Shown here: positions 53,515-62,051 of the stretch, in pieces
Position numbering within the stretch: position 1 is the stretch's first letter
Layout of the letters: the number at the start of each line of letters is the position of its first letter
Assembly (NCBI GenBank): GCA_963842835.1
Contig: CAWJIB010000001.1
Span: forward strand, 1-64,000
Length of the DNA stretch: 64,000 nucleotides
Origin: Roseiarcus sp963842835
Lineage (GTDB): Bacteria; Pseudomonadota; Alphaproteobacteria; Rhizobiales; Beijerinckiaceae
Direction of reading: 5' to 3'
Program-made: the position numbers and the translations under genes
The notes under the pieces: generated by a model
Databases searched by the model: none
Told to the model about the DNA's origin: nothing
The model's input: only the letters and a program-made list of their open reading frames with translations

Positions 53515-55116
53515 ATGTGGGTTTATAAACAAAGGCTTGGTGGGCTTGCGGGAGCGAAGCGATTGAAATTTGTTTTCGCAAGCCATGTGCTCGATACCGA
53601 GCGGCGGGAATTGCGGTGCCGGACGAATTTGATCGCGGTCGAGCCGCAGGTGTTCGATCTGCTGGAATACTTGATCCGCAACAGGGCACACGTCGTCAGC
53701 AAAGAGGATGTATTCGCCGCCGTCTGGCGCGGGCGCATCGTTTCCGAATCGACGCTGACTTCGCGGGTAAACTCGGCCCGGAACGCCATCGGCGATAACG
53801 GCGACGATCAGCACCTGATCAAGACGTTGCGTGGCAAAGGCTTTCGGTTTGTGGGGGCCGTACAGGAAGAAGAGCGATCCGCCGGGGCGGTTCGCGAGAT
53901 TCCCTCCGCGCCGCCGTCAAACCCAGCACTGCTTCTCCCCGACAAACCGTCCATCGTCGTGCTGCCGTTCCAAAATATGAGCGGCGATCCGGAGCAGGAA
54001 TATTTCGTTGACGGTCTTACGGAAGATCTGATCACGGAGCTGTCGCGGTTCCGTTCTTTGTTCGTCATCGCCCGGAACTCCGCTTTCGTCTACCGGGGCC
54101 GCAGCGTTCGCGTGCAGGATGTAGCCCACGATCTCGGCGTGCGCTACGTGGTCGAGGGCAGCGTCCGCAAGGAGGGCAAGCGCATTCGCGTAACAGCCCA
54201 ACTGGTTGATGCTGTGAGCGGAAACCATGTCTGGGCGCAACGATTTGACCGTGATGTCGAAGATGTGTTCGCGGTGCAGAGCGAAGTGACGCAGTCAATC
54301 GTCGCCTTGCTGACGCGACGGCTGGAGGACGCGGATCTGGAACGGGTGACCCGAAAGCAGACGGCTAGTCTGGTCGCCTATGACTACGTGCTGCGCGTGA
54401 AGCACCATCATCATCGCGTGACCAGGGAGGACAACGCCCAGGCGCTCCTCTTGGTGGAAATGGCGCTCGAGCTTGACCCGAACTACGCGCAGGCCCATGC
54501 GTGGCTGGCGTGCACCCTCGGACAGGCAATGCATCGCGGATTTATTGCGCAATCCGAGAGCGTGTCGGAGCGGTCATTCGTAGCCGCGGAAACCGCTCGA
54601 TCGTTGGATGACAATGACGCAGAATGTCATCGAATCCTGTGCGAGATTAATCTGATCCGGAAGGATTTTGACCGAGCTGAATACCATCAGCAGCGGGCAT
54701 TATCGCTCAACCCGAACGATCCTAGCGTGGTAGCGCAAAGGGGGTATTTGCTGACTTGCTTGAGCCAAGCTCCTGAGGCGGTCGAGTGGATCGAGAAGGC
54801 GCTCCGACTTGATCCGGCGCAACCCGGTGACTACTATATGAGATCCTTGATTGTCCTGCACGCCGCCGGCAGATACGCGGATGCGACCCAGGCCTTCAGC
54901 AGGCTCGCCACGCCGCAATTCTTCACCCATGCCCATATGGCCGCGTGTCTTGCTGAACTGAAAGATGGCATCAAGGCAAATCCTCATGTCGCGGAAGTTC
55001 TCAGAGTACGACCAGGCTTTTCCGTGGAGCAGTATGTGAAGACGTTGCCATTCAAAAAGCACGTTGACGCGGACCACGTTCGCGCCGGTATGCTGAAGGC
55101 TGGGCTGCCGGAGTGA
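53515..55116 (+). CDS. winged-helix, TolB-like, TPR regulator (CadC-like, soluble)
   Basis: 533 residues from the ATG at 53515, which has GGGGGAG about 10 bases before. Residues 18-115 are an OmpR/PhoB-type winged helix (LKFVFASHVLDTERRELRC, VEPQVFDLLEYLIRNRAHVV, LIKTLRGKGFRFVG). Residues 140-265 are a TolB/FlgO-like domain (PSIVVLPFQNMSGDPEQEYF, then FVDGLTEDLITELSRFRSLF, VEGSVRKEGKRIRVTAQLVD). From about 290 TPR-like repeats follow (ALELDPNYAQAHAWLACTLG, ALSLNPNDPSVVAQRGYLLT). No membrane segment is seen, so it is a cytoplasmic transcription factor. The input signal is unknown. Confidence 0.87.
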   Translation: MWVYKQRLGGLAGAKRLKFVFASHVLDTERRELRCRTNLIAVEPQVFDLLEYLIRNRAHVVSKEDVFAAVWRGRIVSESTLTSRVNSARNAIGDNGDDQHLIKTLRGKGFRFVGAVQEEERSAGAVREIPSAPPSNPALLLPDKPSIVVLPFQNMSGDPEQEYFVDGLTEDLITELSRFRSLFVIARNSAFVYRGRSVRVQDVAHDLGVRYVVEGSVRKEGKRIRVTAQLVDAVSGNHVWAQRFDRDVEDVFAVQSEVTQSIVALLTRRLEDADLERVTRKQTASLVAYDYVLRVKHHHHRVTREDNAQALLLVEMALELDPNYAQAHAWLACTLGQAMHRGFIAQSESVSERSFVAAETARSLDDNDAECHRILCEINLIRKDFDRAEYHQQRALSLNPNDPSVVAQRGYLLTCLSQAPEAVEWIEKALRLDPAQPGDYYMRSLIVLHAAGRYADATQAFSRLATPQFFTHAHMAACLAELKDGIKANPHVAEVLRVRPGFSVEQYVKTLPFKKHVDADHVRAGMLKAGLPE

Positions 55117-55934
55117 GCTGGACCTCAAGCGGCCGCATGAACCATGGGTCCATCCACTCTGCGAGCGTGACGGCGTCATATTCCTGCGACTGACGCCCTG
55201 TTTGATCTTGAAAGGGGTATTGAGAATGGCCACGGCGCGGGCTGGCAGAGAGGCCCTATGCTTTCGCCCGGCCTTTCGACTCGCAGGCACAGTCCTGGCC
55301 TTCTTCTCCAGATCGATTTCGGACCATTGCTAACGCAGCATCTCGCCAGATCGAGCGGGCTGTGAAAATGCAGTAGACGATGTTATGCGAGGCGCCACCA
55401 GCGTCGCAGTGCGTACGCATAGGCTCTCCTGCACGTCCGGCTTTGGCACAACCAAGCCATTCAAGCGGATCGAACGAACGGCAGGTTTCCCCCCACAGCA
55501 GTCGATCCTGGCCGTCGCCTGAACGTCTGCTTCGGAGTTGCGGCGACCATCGGCTGAACGGCTATGTTGGGCGCGAGTTTGCCGCCTAATGGCCTGGTCA
55601 TCTACGTCCGCTCTCCCCCCAACTGCGACGACCACGGCGACCGTCGCAGGTCGACCGAGGCTGTGTGAAAACTCGGGCGAGAAATCGATCACGCCGATCT
55701 TGGCCGAATTTTCGAGCATTCTGAGCGAGCAGAGGCGCGCCAATCGCCGGAAATCGTGCTGAGCGCGCCCGCAATTCGGCGCGCGGCTGACGCTTGTCAA
55801 ATAGGCCGTAGTAGAGCAGATTTCTGCTGTCGCCGGCCCGTATTCGGGCTAGGTAAAGTCACACTTACCGTTCGAAAAAAGGGAGGGCTTGGTTTTTAGT
55901 CCGATTCCAGTTCAACAGCGCTTCTGCTAAAGCG
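55117..55934. other. gene-poor stretch with decayed repeats
   Basis: 818 bp without a gene I can support. GGCGACCGTCGCAGGTCGAC at 55636-55655 belongs to the dispersed repeat described elsewhere; it is followed by GAGGCTGTGTGAAAACTC (55658-55675), a string often seen at the ends of transposable elements, so this may be an element scar. AGAGCAGATTTCTGCT at 55814-55829 contains the palindrome AGCAGA-TT-TCTGCT. A frame open on the minus strand (55330-55800) has no recognisable family and is likely spurious. Confidence 0.4.
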
Positions 55935-56216
55935 ATGATCGAAAATCCGCACGATCGCAACGGCCCCGCAAAGACGCTGGTGGAGAGCTTTGGGGGGAAA
56001 CTGCACCACTACTTTTTCTCTTTTGGTGATTATGACGGAGTGGGAATTGCAGAATTCCCGGACAACAAATCGGCCGCCGCATTTTCGATGAAGGCGGGAT
56101 CAACTGGGGCATTCTCGAAATTCGAAACGACGGTGCTCATGCCGACGTTGGAAGCCGAAGCGGCAATGAAACAAGCGCACGACGCCAAGGGCGCCTACAG
56201 AGCGCCAAACGCGTGA
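55935..56216 (+). CDS. GYD-domain protein, start uncertain
   Basis: 93 residues from the ATG at 55935. FGGKLHHYFFSFGDYDGVGI and AEFPDNKSAAAFSMKAGSTG followed by AFSKFETTVLM are the GYD motif and its surroundings; the rest is LEAEAAMKQAHDAKGAYRAP. In-frame codons upstream read LVRFQFNSASAKA before the ATG, which looks like the missing first strand of the domain, yet no ATG, GTG or TTG lies in that frame after the stop at 55854. One base fewer in the T5 run at 55893-55897 would put a TTG (55889) in frame. The function of GYD proteins is unknown. Confidence 0.7.
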   Translation: MIENPHDRNGPAKTLVESFGGKLHHYFFSFGDYDGVGIAEFPDNKSAAAFSMKAGSTGAFSKFETTVLMPTLEAEAAMKQAHDAKGAYRAPNA

Positions 56217-56731
56217 GGCGTAGCCAACAAGTTATGATTGTTGTCCGCCGCGAACGGTCGACGGAATTGGCGGAGATCGTTCGCGGCAATGCGGCCACAT
56301 CTACTGCGTATGCGGCGTAAAGCTTTAGTCAAATCGCCCGCACCTTTTGGTAAGGCGTCGTTAAAACCAAGTGTAGCCCCTCGGCAGGGGCATAAATAAA
56401 GAATCTTGTCCCCGACTTTCGAGGCTGAGATTTCAAGAAGTCAGACGGTACAGATTATAGGGGCGAAAGCGTCCTTGCACGTTCGTCGCGATCGGCCGAT
56501 TTCCCCCATTTGGGACGATCGAGGCGACCGTCGCAAACCGACCCGGTCGAGACGATCAACCCGGCCACTGGCGAGGGATCACCCCGATCGTCGCGAGTCG
56601 ACCCTAAGCGGTCCTACAGCCGACGCCACCTGAACGTGTGCATGGCAGGGGGCGTCCCGGACTGGACCCAATGCTGTCAATCGCGGTACTCGTGCACCGA
56701 CGATGCCGGTCGTCCCCTTCAGTACACCCTG
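56217..56731. repeat. intergenic stretch with two decayed copies of a dispersed repeat
   Basis: No gene is seen. GCGACCGTCGCAAACCGACC (56524-56543) and CCGATCGTCGCGAGTCGACC (56584-56603) are related to each other and to copies at 55636 and 57659. The segment between 56300 and 56420 is AT-rich and nondescript. Confidence 0.5.
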
Positions 56732-57592
56732 CTACCTTCGCGCACTGGCGATCCGATACTCCGCCTCCGCCTCGATAGGCCCGCCCCTGTCGGCGAGGTC
56801 GCGCCGCACTTCCTCCCGCACGGCGCGGCGTATCTCCTCCGGCAGTGCTGCGAGTGCCTGGCCAGTGGAAGCCCCACCGCGTTCAAAGGGGCCGTAATAG
56901 GCATCGAATGACGACAGCACGAAGGTGTGCCTCACAATACGGGTCTCGATGTCCGCGAAGCCAGCCTCATTGAAGAGAGACCGGAGTCGCGACGCTTCGC
57001 CGAGCGCGAAAGAGCGAGTGACGGCCTCGGCCAAACTTGGCATATGTCGTGCTATGATTACGTTGATCTGATGGTTATAAGAGCGCTCGACGACGGTATT
57101 CACCGAGACGGCCACGCGACCGCCGGGGCGAAGCACGCGACGAAACTCGGAGAGTCCCCGCACCGGGTCGGGGAAGAACATCAGCCCGAGATTGCACAGT
57201 ACTCCATCGAAACTGCAATCCGCGAACGAAAGCGCCTGCCCATCCTCCACAGAGACTGAAGCATTCGGCGCTTTGCCAAGACGCTCACGCGCCTTCTCGG
57301 CCATGGCCGGCGAGACATCAGCGGCGATGACACGGCCGGTGGGACCGACAGCGGCGAGGGCCGCCTCAGCCGAAAGCCCCGTGCCCGTCGCGATGTCAAG
57401 GACGTGCATACCCGGTGCAATATGGGCGGCCTGCAACAAGAAGGGCATGAAATGCGCGGCGACGTGCGCGAAGGCGCGGTCGTACTCCGCCGCCGCCTCG
57501 TCCTTGAAGGCTAGCTCCTCCGACATCCCGCCTTTGTCCTTTGTATGGAATGTTCGCATAGCCGCATCGTTCATTGCAAGCTGAGAGGTCAT
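56732..57592 (-). CDS. class I SAM-dependent methyltransferase, UbiE-like
   Basis: 286 residues. HVLDIATGTGLSAEAALAAV (motif I, about 63-82), GRVIAADVSPAMAEKARERL, then FDGVLCNLGLMFFPDP and LRPGGRVAVSV (motifs II and III) give a Methyltransf_11/UbiE-type fold. The N-terminal extension of 22 residues with several Met codons makes the start uncertain; MSEELAFKDEAAAEYD at residue 23 is a good alternative. The acceptor is unknown. It is flanked on both sides by repeat debris and not by functional partners. Confidence 0.85.
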   Translation of the reverse strand: MTSQLAMNDAAMRTFHTKDKGGMSEELAFKDEAAAEYDRAFAHVAAHFMPFLLQAAHIAPGMHVLDIATGTGLSAEAALAAVGPTGRVIAADVSPAMAEKARERLGKAPNASVSVEDGQALSFADCSFDGVLCNLGLMFFPDPVRGLSEFRRVLRPGGRVAVSVNTVVERSYNHQINVIIARHMPSLAEAVTRSFALGEASRLRSLFNEAGFADIETRIVRHTFVLSSFDAYYGPFERGGASTGQALAALPEEIRRAVREEVRRDLADRGGPIEAEAEYRIASARR

Positions 57593-57944
57593 TGCATGGC
57601 CAAAGACCGCTTGCCCCCCCGTTCACGACGACCATGCCGATGTCGGTGACAGACGACATGACCGTCGCGAGTTGACCCACAGCCGACATTCGCACCTGCG
57701 GCCAAAACGGAAAGGATTGGCCGCGGAATGGCGGGGCTGGTCGATCAAATTGTTTAAGCGGACATTCGTTCGTTTCCCGCATCGGCATGATCGACGATGC
57801 TTGAGACAACAGGTTCGTTACGTTGACGGTGTCTGCCTAGCGCCAATGTAGGACTTTGACTTTCGGAAACGTCGATCAGTTAGGGTTGGCGCCGATCAGT
57901 GATTGAGCGGCGGTGGACACACGCGGCCTGTCGCGCTCCCTATG
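57593..57944. repeat. intergenic stretch with the best copy of the dispersed repeat
   Basis: No gene is seen. At 57659-57693 TGACCGTCGCGAGTTGACCC is followed by ACAGCCGACATTCGC and by CCTGCGGCCAAAACGG. This is the longest intact form in the window. The promoter of the UbiE-like methyltransferase must lie in the first part. Confidence 0.5.
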
Positions 57945-58418
57945 TCATGAGCGGATCGTTTCCTCCCCCATGGCCGTCTGCATGGGCGCGCGGCTGAGAT
58001 CATTGCAGCCCTCCACCGCCTTCTCCAACAGCCGCATGAACTCCTTCGCTTCGCTGGCGCTGAGTCCGCTCAACATGATGCGCTGCGCGCGCTCAACCGC
58101 CGGCTCGATTCGCTCGATCAGATCGGCCCCCTGGGCGGTGATTTCGAGCGCTCGCGCGCGCCGATCCGACGGATGCGTCCGCCGGCTCAACAGGTTTCGC
58201 TGCGCGAGCCGGTCGACGACACCGCCGATCGTCGTGCGGTCGAAAGCGATGAGCCCGGCGAGCGTCACTTGATCGAGCGCAGGATGGGACCGCAGCGCCG
58301 TTAGGACCGAATATTGGACGGGCGTGAGGTCCGAGCCCGCCGCGCCGACCTCGGCGTGAAAGACGGCGACGGCGATCTGCTGGAAGCGCCGGGCCAAGAA
58401 GCCGGGTTTCTGACTCAT
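57945..58418 (-). CDS. MarR-family regulator, MobR-like
   Basis: 157 residues. The winged helix-turn-helix reads LTPVQYSVLTALRSHPALDQ, LAGLIAFDRTTIGGVVDRLA, RRTHPSDRRARALEITAQG, with the DRR wing typical of MarR. It is transcribed away from the flavin monooxygenase gene with 123 bp between, and a near-perfect 29-bp palindrome lies in that gap. In Comamonas testosteroni the MarR protein MobR represses mobA, the 3-hydroxybenzoate 4-hydroxylase gene, and is released by 3-hydroxybenzoate; the same logic is inferred here. Confidence 0.9.
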   Translation of the reverse strand: MSQKPGFLARRFQQIAVAVFHAEVGAAGSDLTPVQYSVLTALRSHPALDQVTLAGLIAFDRTTIGGVVDRLAQRNLLSRRTHPSDRRARALEITAQGADLIERIEPAVERAQRIMLSGLSASEAKEFMRLLEKAVEGCNDLSRAPMQTAMGEETIRS

Positions 58419-58450
58419 CCCGTTCCCTCGTTTTGTAGGATCGCCACATT

Positions 58451-58479
58451 GACAGTATACTGATCATCAGCATACTGTC
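58451..58479. promoter_or_regulatory. 29-bp near-palindrome with overlapping divergent promoters
   Basis: The outer half-sites GACAGTAT and ATACTGTC and inner half-sites CTGAT and ATCAG are symmetrical about the C at 58465, with one further mismatch pair. On the plus strand TTGACA (58449-58454), 16 bp, CATACT (58471-58476) forms a promoter towards the monooxygenase. On the minus strand TAGACA, 16 bp, TATACT forms one towards the MarR gene. A bound MarR dimer would cover both. Confidence 0.75.
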
Positions 58480-58541
58480 TATATCCAGACCGCGCGGAAG
58501 GCGCGGCAGATCGACGATGCCCGCAGGGAGGGGAGAATACC

Positions 58542-60455
58542 GTGCAGTTCTATCTCGACAGGTTCCGGACGGGCGATCCCGAAGTCTTTGAACCTAACCC
58601 CATTCCAGACATGTTGGCCGACACCGACGCTCTGCCCGAAGGGGTCGACGTGCTCATCGTAGGCTGCGGTCCGGCGGGCCTGACGCTCGCCGCCCAGCTC
58701 GCCCGCTTCCCGGAGATCAAGACCCGCATCGTCGAGCAGAAGGCGGGGCCGCTGTTGATCGGGCAGGCCGATGGCATCGCCTGCCGGTCGATGGAAATGT
58801 TCCAGGCGTTCAATATGCGCGAGCGCGTCGAGCGCGAGGCCTATTGGGTCAACGAGACCGCGTTCTGGAAGCCGAACGCCGAGCGGCCGGGCGAGATCGT
58901 GCGTTCAGGCCTCATCCAGGACGTCGAGGACGGTTTGGCGCCTTATCCGCATGTGATCATCAATCAGGCGCGCGTACATCAGTTCTTCCTCGACATCATG
59001 GCGCAATCGCCCAACCGGCTCCTCCCCAATTACAATCGCCGTTTTGTCGGGCTGGACATCGGCGCGGACGCGGCGACGGCGCGGATCGAACGCCTCGACG
59101 ACGCGCACAAGGGGGAGATCGAGACCGTCAGGGCGCGTTACGTCGTCGGCGCCGACGGCGCACGCAGTTCGGTGCGCGACGCGCTCGGCTTCAAGCTCGT
59201 CGGCGATTACGCCAATCAGGCCTGGGGCGTGATGGACGTGCTCGCGGTCACCGATTTTCCCGACGTCCGCAAAAAGTGCGTCATCCAGTCCGAGCGCGAG
59301 GGCAACGTCCTCGTCATCCCGCGCGAGGGCGGCTACATGCTGCGCATCTACGTGGAGATGGATCGACTCGCCGAGAATGAGCGCGTCACCAGCCGCGCGA
59401 TTACACTCGACGACATCGTTCGCGCCGCGCAGCGCATTTTGCGCCCCTATTCCTTCGAGGCCAAGTCGGTCTCCTGGTGGTCGGTCTATGAGGTCGGCCA
59501 GCGCATCACCGACCATTTCGACGACGCTTCGCCTGCGCGCGGCGCGCGCGATCCGCGCGTCTTCATCATGGGCGACGCCTGCCATACCCACAGCGCCAAG
59601 GCGGGACAGGGCCTCAACGTCTCGGTTCAGGACGCGTTCAACCTGGGCTGGAAGCTGGCCGGCGTGCTGCGTGGGCGCGCGCCCGCCTCGCTGCTCTCGA
59701 CCTATTCGGCCGAGCGACGCGCGATTGCGCAGAACCTCATCGACTTCGATCGCGAATGGGCGGCGATGATGGCGGCGCCGTTGAAATCGCCGCAGACGCC
59801 GCACGGCGTCGATCCGGCCGATTTGCAGACCTATTTCGTCCAGCACGGTCGCTATACGGCGGGCGTCGTGACCCGCTATCAGCATTCCGTGCTGACGGGC
59901 GGGGGGGAGCATCAGGCGCTCGCCAAGGGGTTCGAGGTCGGGACCCGCTTCCACTCTGCGCCCGTCGTGCGGCTTTCCGACGCCAAGGCGATCGAACTGA
60001 TCGAGACGATGGAAGCCGACGGCCGCTTCCGTTTGATCGCCTTCTCCGACCGGGGCGAACCGGCGGCGCCGGGCTCGAAAACCAGCGCGCTCTGCGAGTT
60101 CCTGATGCAATCGCCAGATTCGCCCGTGCGTCGGCACACCCCGGCCGGCGCGGACGTGGACTCGGTGATCGACCTGCGCGTGGTATTCCAGCAGGGCCAC
60201 CGTGAGCTGAAACTGGAAACCATGCCCGATCTGCTGTGGCCGACGAAGGGCCCGCTCGGCCTTCGGGATTACGAGAAGATGTTCTGCCCGCACCTCAGAT
60301 CGGGCGTCGACATTTTCGATCTGCGAGGGGTCGATCGCGACAAAGGCGCGATCGTTATCGTTCGACCGGACCAGTACATCGCGAAAGTCTTGCCGCTCGA
60401 CGACTATGAGGGGCTGGCGGCCTACTTCGCGGGCTTCATGAACAAACCAGGGTGA
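58542..60455 (+). CDS. FAD-dependent aromatic hydroxylase, 3-hydroxybenzoate 4-monooxygenase-like
   Basis: 637 residues from a GTG at 58542 with GGGAGGGGA about 8 bases before. VLIVGCGPAGLTLAAQLARF near 37-56 binds FAD, and VFIMGDACHTHSAKAGQGLN near 343-362 is the second FAD motif. A C-terminal thioredoxin-like domain (about 440-637) makes it a member of the phenol hydroxylase/MobA branch; 637 residues is close to the size of MobA. The predicted reaction is 3-hydroxybenzoate plus NADPH and oxygen to protocatechuate. No protocatechuate-cleavage gene lies in the window, so that step must be elsewhere. Phenol or another hydroxybenzoate are alternative substrates. Confidence 0.87.
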   Translation: MQFYLDRFRTGDPEVFEPNPIPDMLADTDALPEGVDVLIVGCGPAGLTLAAQLARFPEIKTRIVEQKAGPLLIGQADGIACRSMEMFQAFNMRERVEREAYWVNETAFWKPNAERPGEIVRSGLIQDVEDGLAPYPHVIINQARVHQFFLDIMAQSPNRLLPNYNRRFVGLDIGADAATARIERLDDAHKGEIETVRARYVVGADGARSSVRDALGFKLVGDYANQAWGVMDVLAVTDFPDVRKKCVIQSEREGNVLVIPREGGYMLRIYVEMDRLAENERVTSRAITLDDIVRAAQRILRPYSFEAKSVSWWSVYEVGQRITDHFDDASPARGARDPRVFIMGDACHTHSAKAGQGLNVSVQDAFNLGWKLAGVLRGRAPASLLSTYSAERRAIAQNLIDFDREWAAMMAAPLKSPQTPHGVDPADLQTYFVQHGRYTAGVVTRYQHSVLTGGGEHQALAKGFEVGTRFHSAPVVRLSDAKAIELIETMEADGRFRLIAFSDRGEPAAPGSKTSALCEFLMQSPDSPVRRHTPAGADVDSVIDLRVVFQQGHRELKLETMPDLLWPTKGPLGLRDYEKMFCPHLRSGVDIFDLRGVDRDKGAIVIVRPDQYIAKVLPLDDYEGLAAYFAGFMNKPG

Positions 60456-60765
60456 ATTCAGGCGGCCAAGCTCTTGCTCTCCCCCGCCAGGGGAAACATA
60501 TTTTGAGTTCCGAACCCTCGCCTATGTCGCCTCGGCGCCAACAACGGACTTTGGCGCCATTCCAACTTCTTGACGCCCTGTGGGTGCCGGGGCTCGAACG
60601 CCATCGCCCGGAATTGAACTCCGTCGGTCAATGTCGATGCCCGAAGCAATGTCGGCTTTCGAGAAACGGGCAGTTGCGACTGAATGACGTTAATGGGCGC
60701 GGAACGGCTGGCGGCGTCGATAGCACAAAGCTCCTCGACGCTGAGGTCGAGGAGCTCATCAAATT
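60456..60765. other. intergenic stretch beside the integrase, nothing functional recognised
   Basis: 310 bp between the monooxygenase and the integrase. It holds phrases such as CAATGTCGGCTTTCG (60649-60663) that resemble the decayed repeat debris elsewhere. A region near 60585-60640 superficially recalls the T-arm of a tRNA but does not fold as one. An attachment site might be expected here, but none could be identified. Confidence 0.35.
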
Positions 60766-61398
60766 CTACACCTCTGTGCCCTCAGCGAGGGCAAGCGCAT
60801 CCTCCACGTCGACGCCCAGATAGCGAACGGTGCTCTCGATCTTCGTGTGGCCGAGCAGGATCTGCACAGCGCGTAGGTTGCCTGTCTGCTTATAGATAAT
60901 GGACGCCTTGGTTCGGCGCAGCGAATGGGTCCCGTAATCCTCCGGGCGTAATCCGATCCCGGTCACCCACTCATCAACAAGTCGAGCATACTGCCGAGTG
61001 CTGATATGATCGGCATGATCAATTCGGCTCGGAAATACGAACTCGTCAAGCGTGCCGCCTCGGCGTTCGAGCCAGGCCAGGATGCTGCCGCGGGTGGGTT
61101 CAAGGAGTTCAAACTGAACAGGCCGGCCGGTCTTCTGCTGGACGACGATCGCGCGTGACCGAACCCGACCGCCGCTGACAAGGTCGCCGATCTTGACCTT
61201 CACGACGTCACATCCGCGCAACTTGCTATCTATAGCGAAATCGAACATTGCGCGGTCCCGTAGCCGGCGTTCGCGGTCGAGCCAGAACCGGATGGCCCAG
61301 ACCTGCTGCAGCTTCAGCGCGCGCTTGGCGCCAACCATCCGGCCCACGTTCCAGGGGCGCTGATCTTTGGCCGCCGGATCATACTCTGAGTGTCCCAT
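60766..61398 (-). CDS. short tyrosine recombinase
   Basis: 210 residues with a complete catalytic set: Arg61 (SKLRGCDVV), Lys89 (VVQQKTGRP), His158 and Arg161 (THSLRRTKA), His184 (LLGHTKIES) and Tyr193 (TVRYLGVD). It lacks the N-terminal core-binding domain, having only about 40 residues before the catalytic domain, as do other short integrases found on rhizobial plasmids and islands. It points towards the monooxygenase. No clear island or attachment site goes with it; only lrgB debris lies behind it. Confidence 0.87.
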   Translation of the reverse strand: MGHSEYDPAAKDQRPWNVGRMVGAKRALKLQQVWAIRFWLDRERRLRDRAMFDFAIDSKLRGCDVVKVKIGDLVSGGRVRSRAIVVQQKTGRPVQFELLEPTRGSILAWLERRGGTLDEFVFPSRIDHADHISTRQYARLVDEWVTGIGLRPEDYGTHSLRRTKASIIYKQTGNLRAVQILLGHTKIESTVRYLGVDVEDALALAEGTEV

Positions 61399-61506
61399 AG
61401 CCTTCTCCTCTTCCGGCCACCATCGGCCTTGGAGAAGAACAAGGCGCTCACGCTCAACCTTTGGAAGCCATGGCCGATACGAGACTTTCTGCCTTCGAGC
61501 TAATAG

Positions 61507-61770
61507 CAGCGAAAAGCGGACGTCGCCGCACTCGTAGCGCTAGCGTCCCAGAACGTCGGGGCCATAATGGTCACGCCGTTGATGAACGCGCTTGGCGTCC
61601 GCGACTATGCGGCGCGAGGCTATTCGGTCGGTCTTGCCTCGCACAGCATCGGCGCCGCGCGCGCGTTCGGCGTTGACCCGGTCTCTGGTCTTTTCGCCGG
61701 CGTCGCAATGGGCCTCAACGCTGTCGTGACCCCGATCCTGGTTCCACTCCTCCTGCCGTGGCTCATTTGA
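61507..61770 (+). pseudogene. 3' remnant of an LrgB/CidB-family gene
   Basis: The frame reads ADVAALVALASQNVGAIM, then MVTPLMNALGVRDYAARGYS, VGLASHSIGAARAFGVD and GLFAGVAMGLNAVVTPILVP, which is the C-terminal third of LrgB, a membrane protein linked to murein hydrolase export control. Stop codons end the frame at 61501-61506, so the first two thirds are missing. The deletion may have come with the neighbouring recombinase. No lrgA is present. Confidence 0.75.
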
Positions 61771-62051
61771 TGGCGGGGGCGAGCCAGGCGCGGCAGGGTA
61801 TCATGCGCCTGGCGCAACGACCTTTTGAAAAAAACGCAGCGCTCTGACACGTTTGCCGATCGCCGTCGACTAAAGGGGTGAGTGCGCCTCTGCTCTCGAC
61901 CAGAAGCTTCGGACCAGAAGCTTCGGCCTTGCCAACGTCAGTCAACACCGGCACTCTCAGTATTGGCAAGGGCACCATCCGGTGAACGTCGGCCGACTTT
62001 TGATCGTTCAAATGACCGGCAAAGAAACAATCGTGCGGAAGGAGTGTCTCC

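Noticed and set aside
55330..55800. A 156-codon minus-strand frame
   Set aside because: Low resemblance to any protein, odd composition and overlap with decayed repeat sequence suggest non-coding DNA.
60585..60640. A possible tRNA 3' end or attachment site (GGGGCTCGAACGCC, GGAATTGAACTCC)
   Set aside because: The GAAC elements recall T-loops, but the flanking bases do not form acceptor, anticodon or T stems, and no direct repeat with the other side of the integrase was found.
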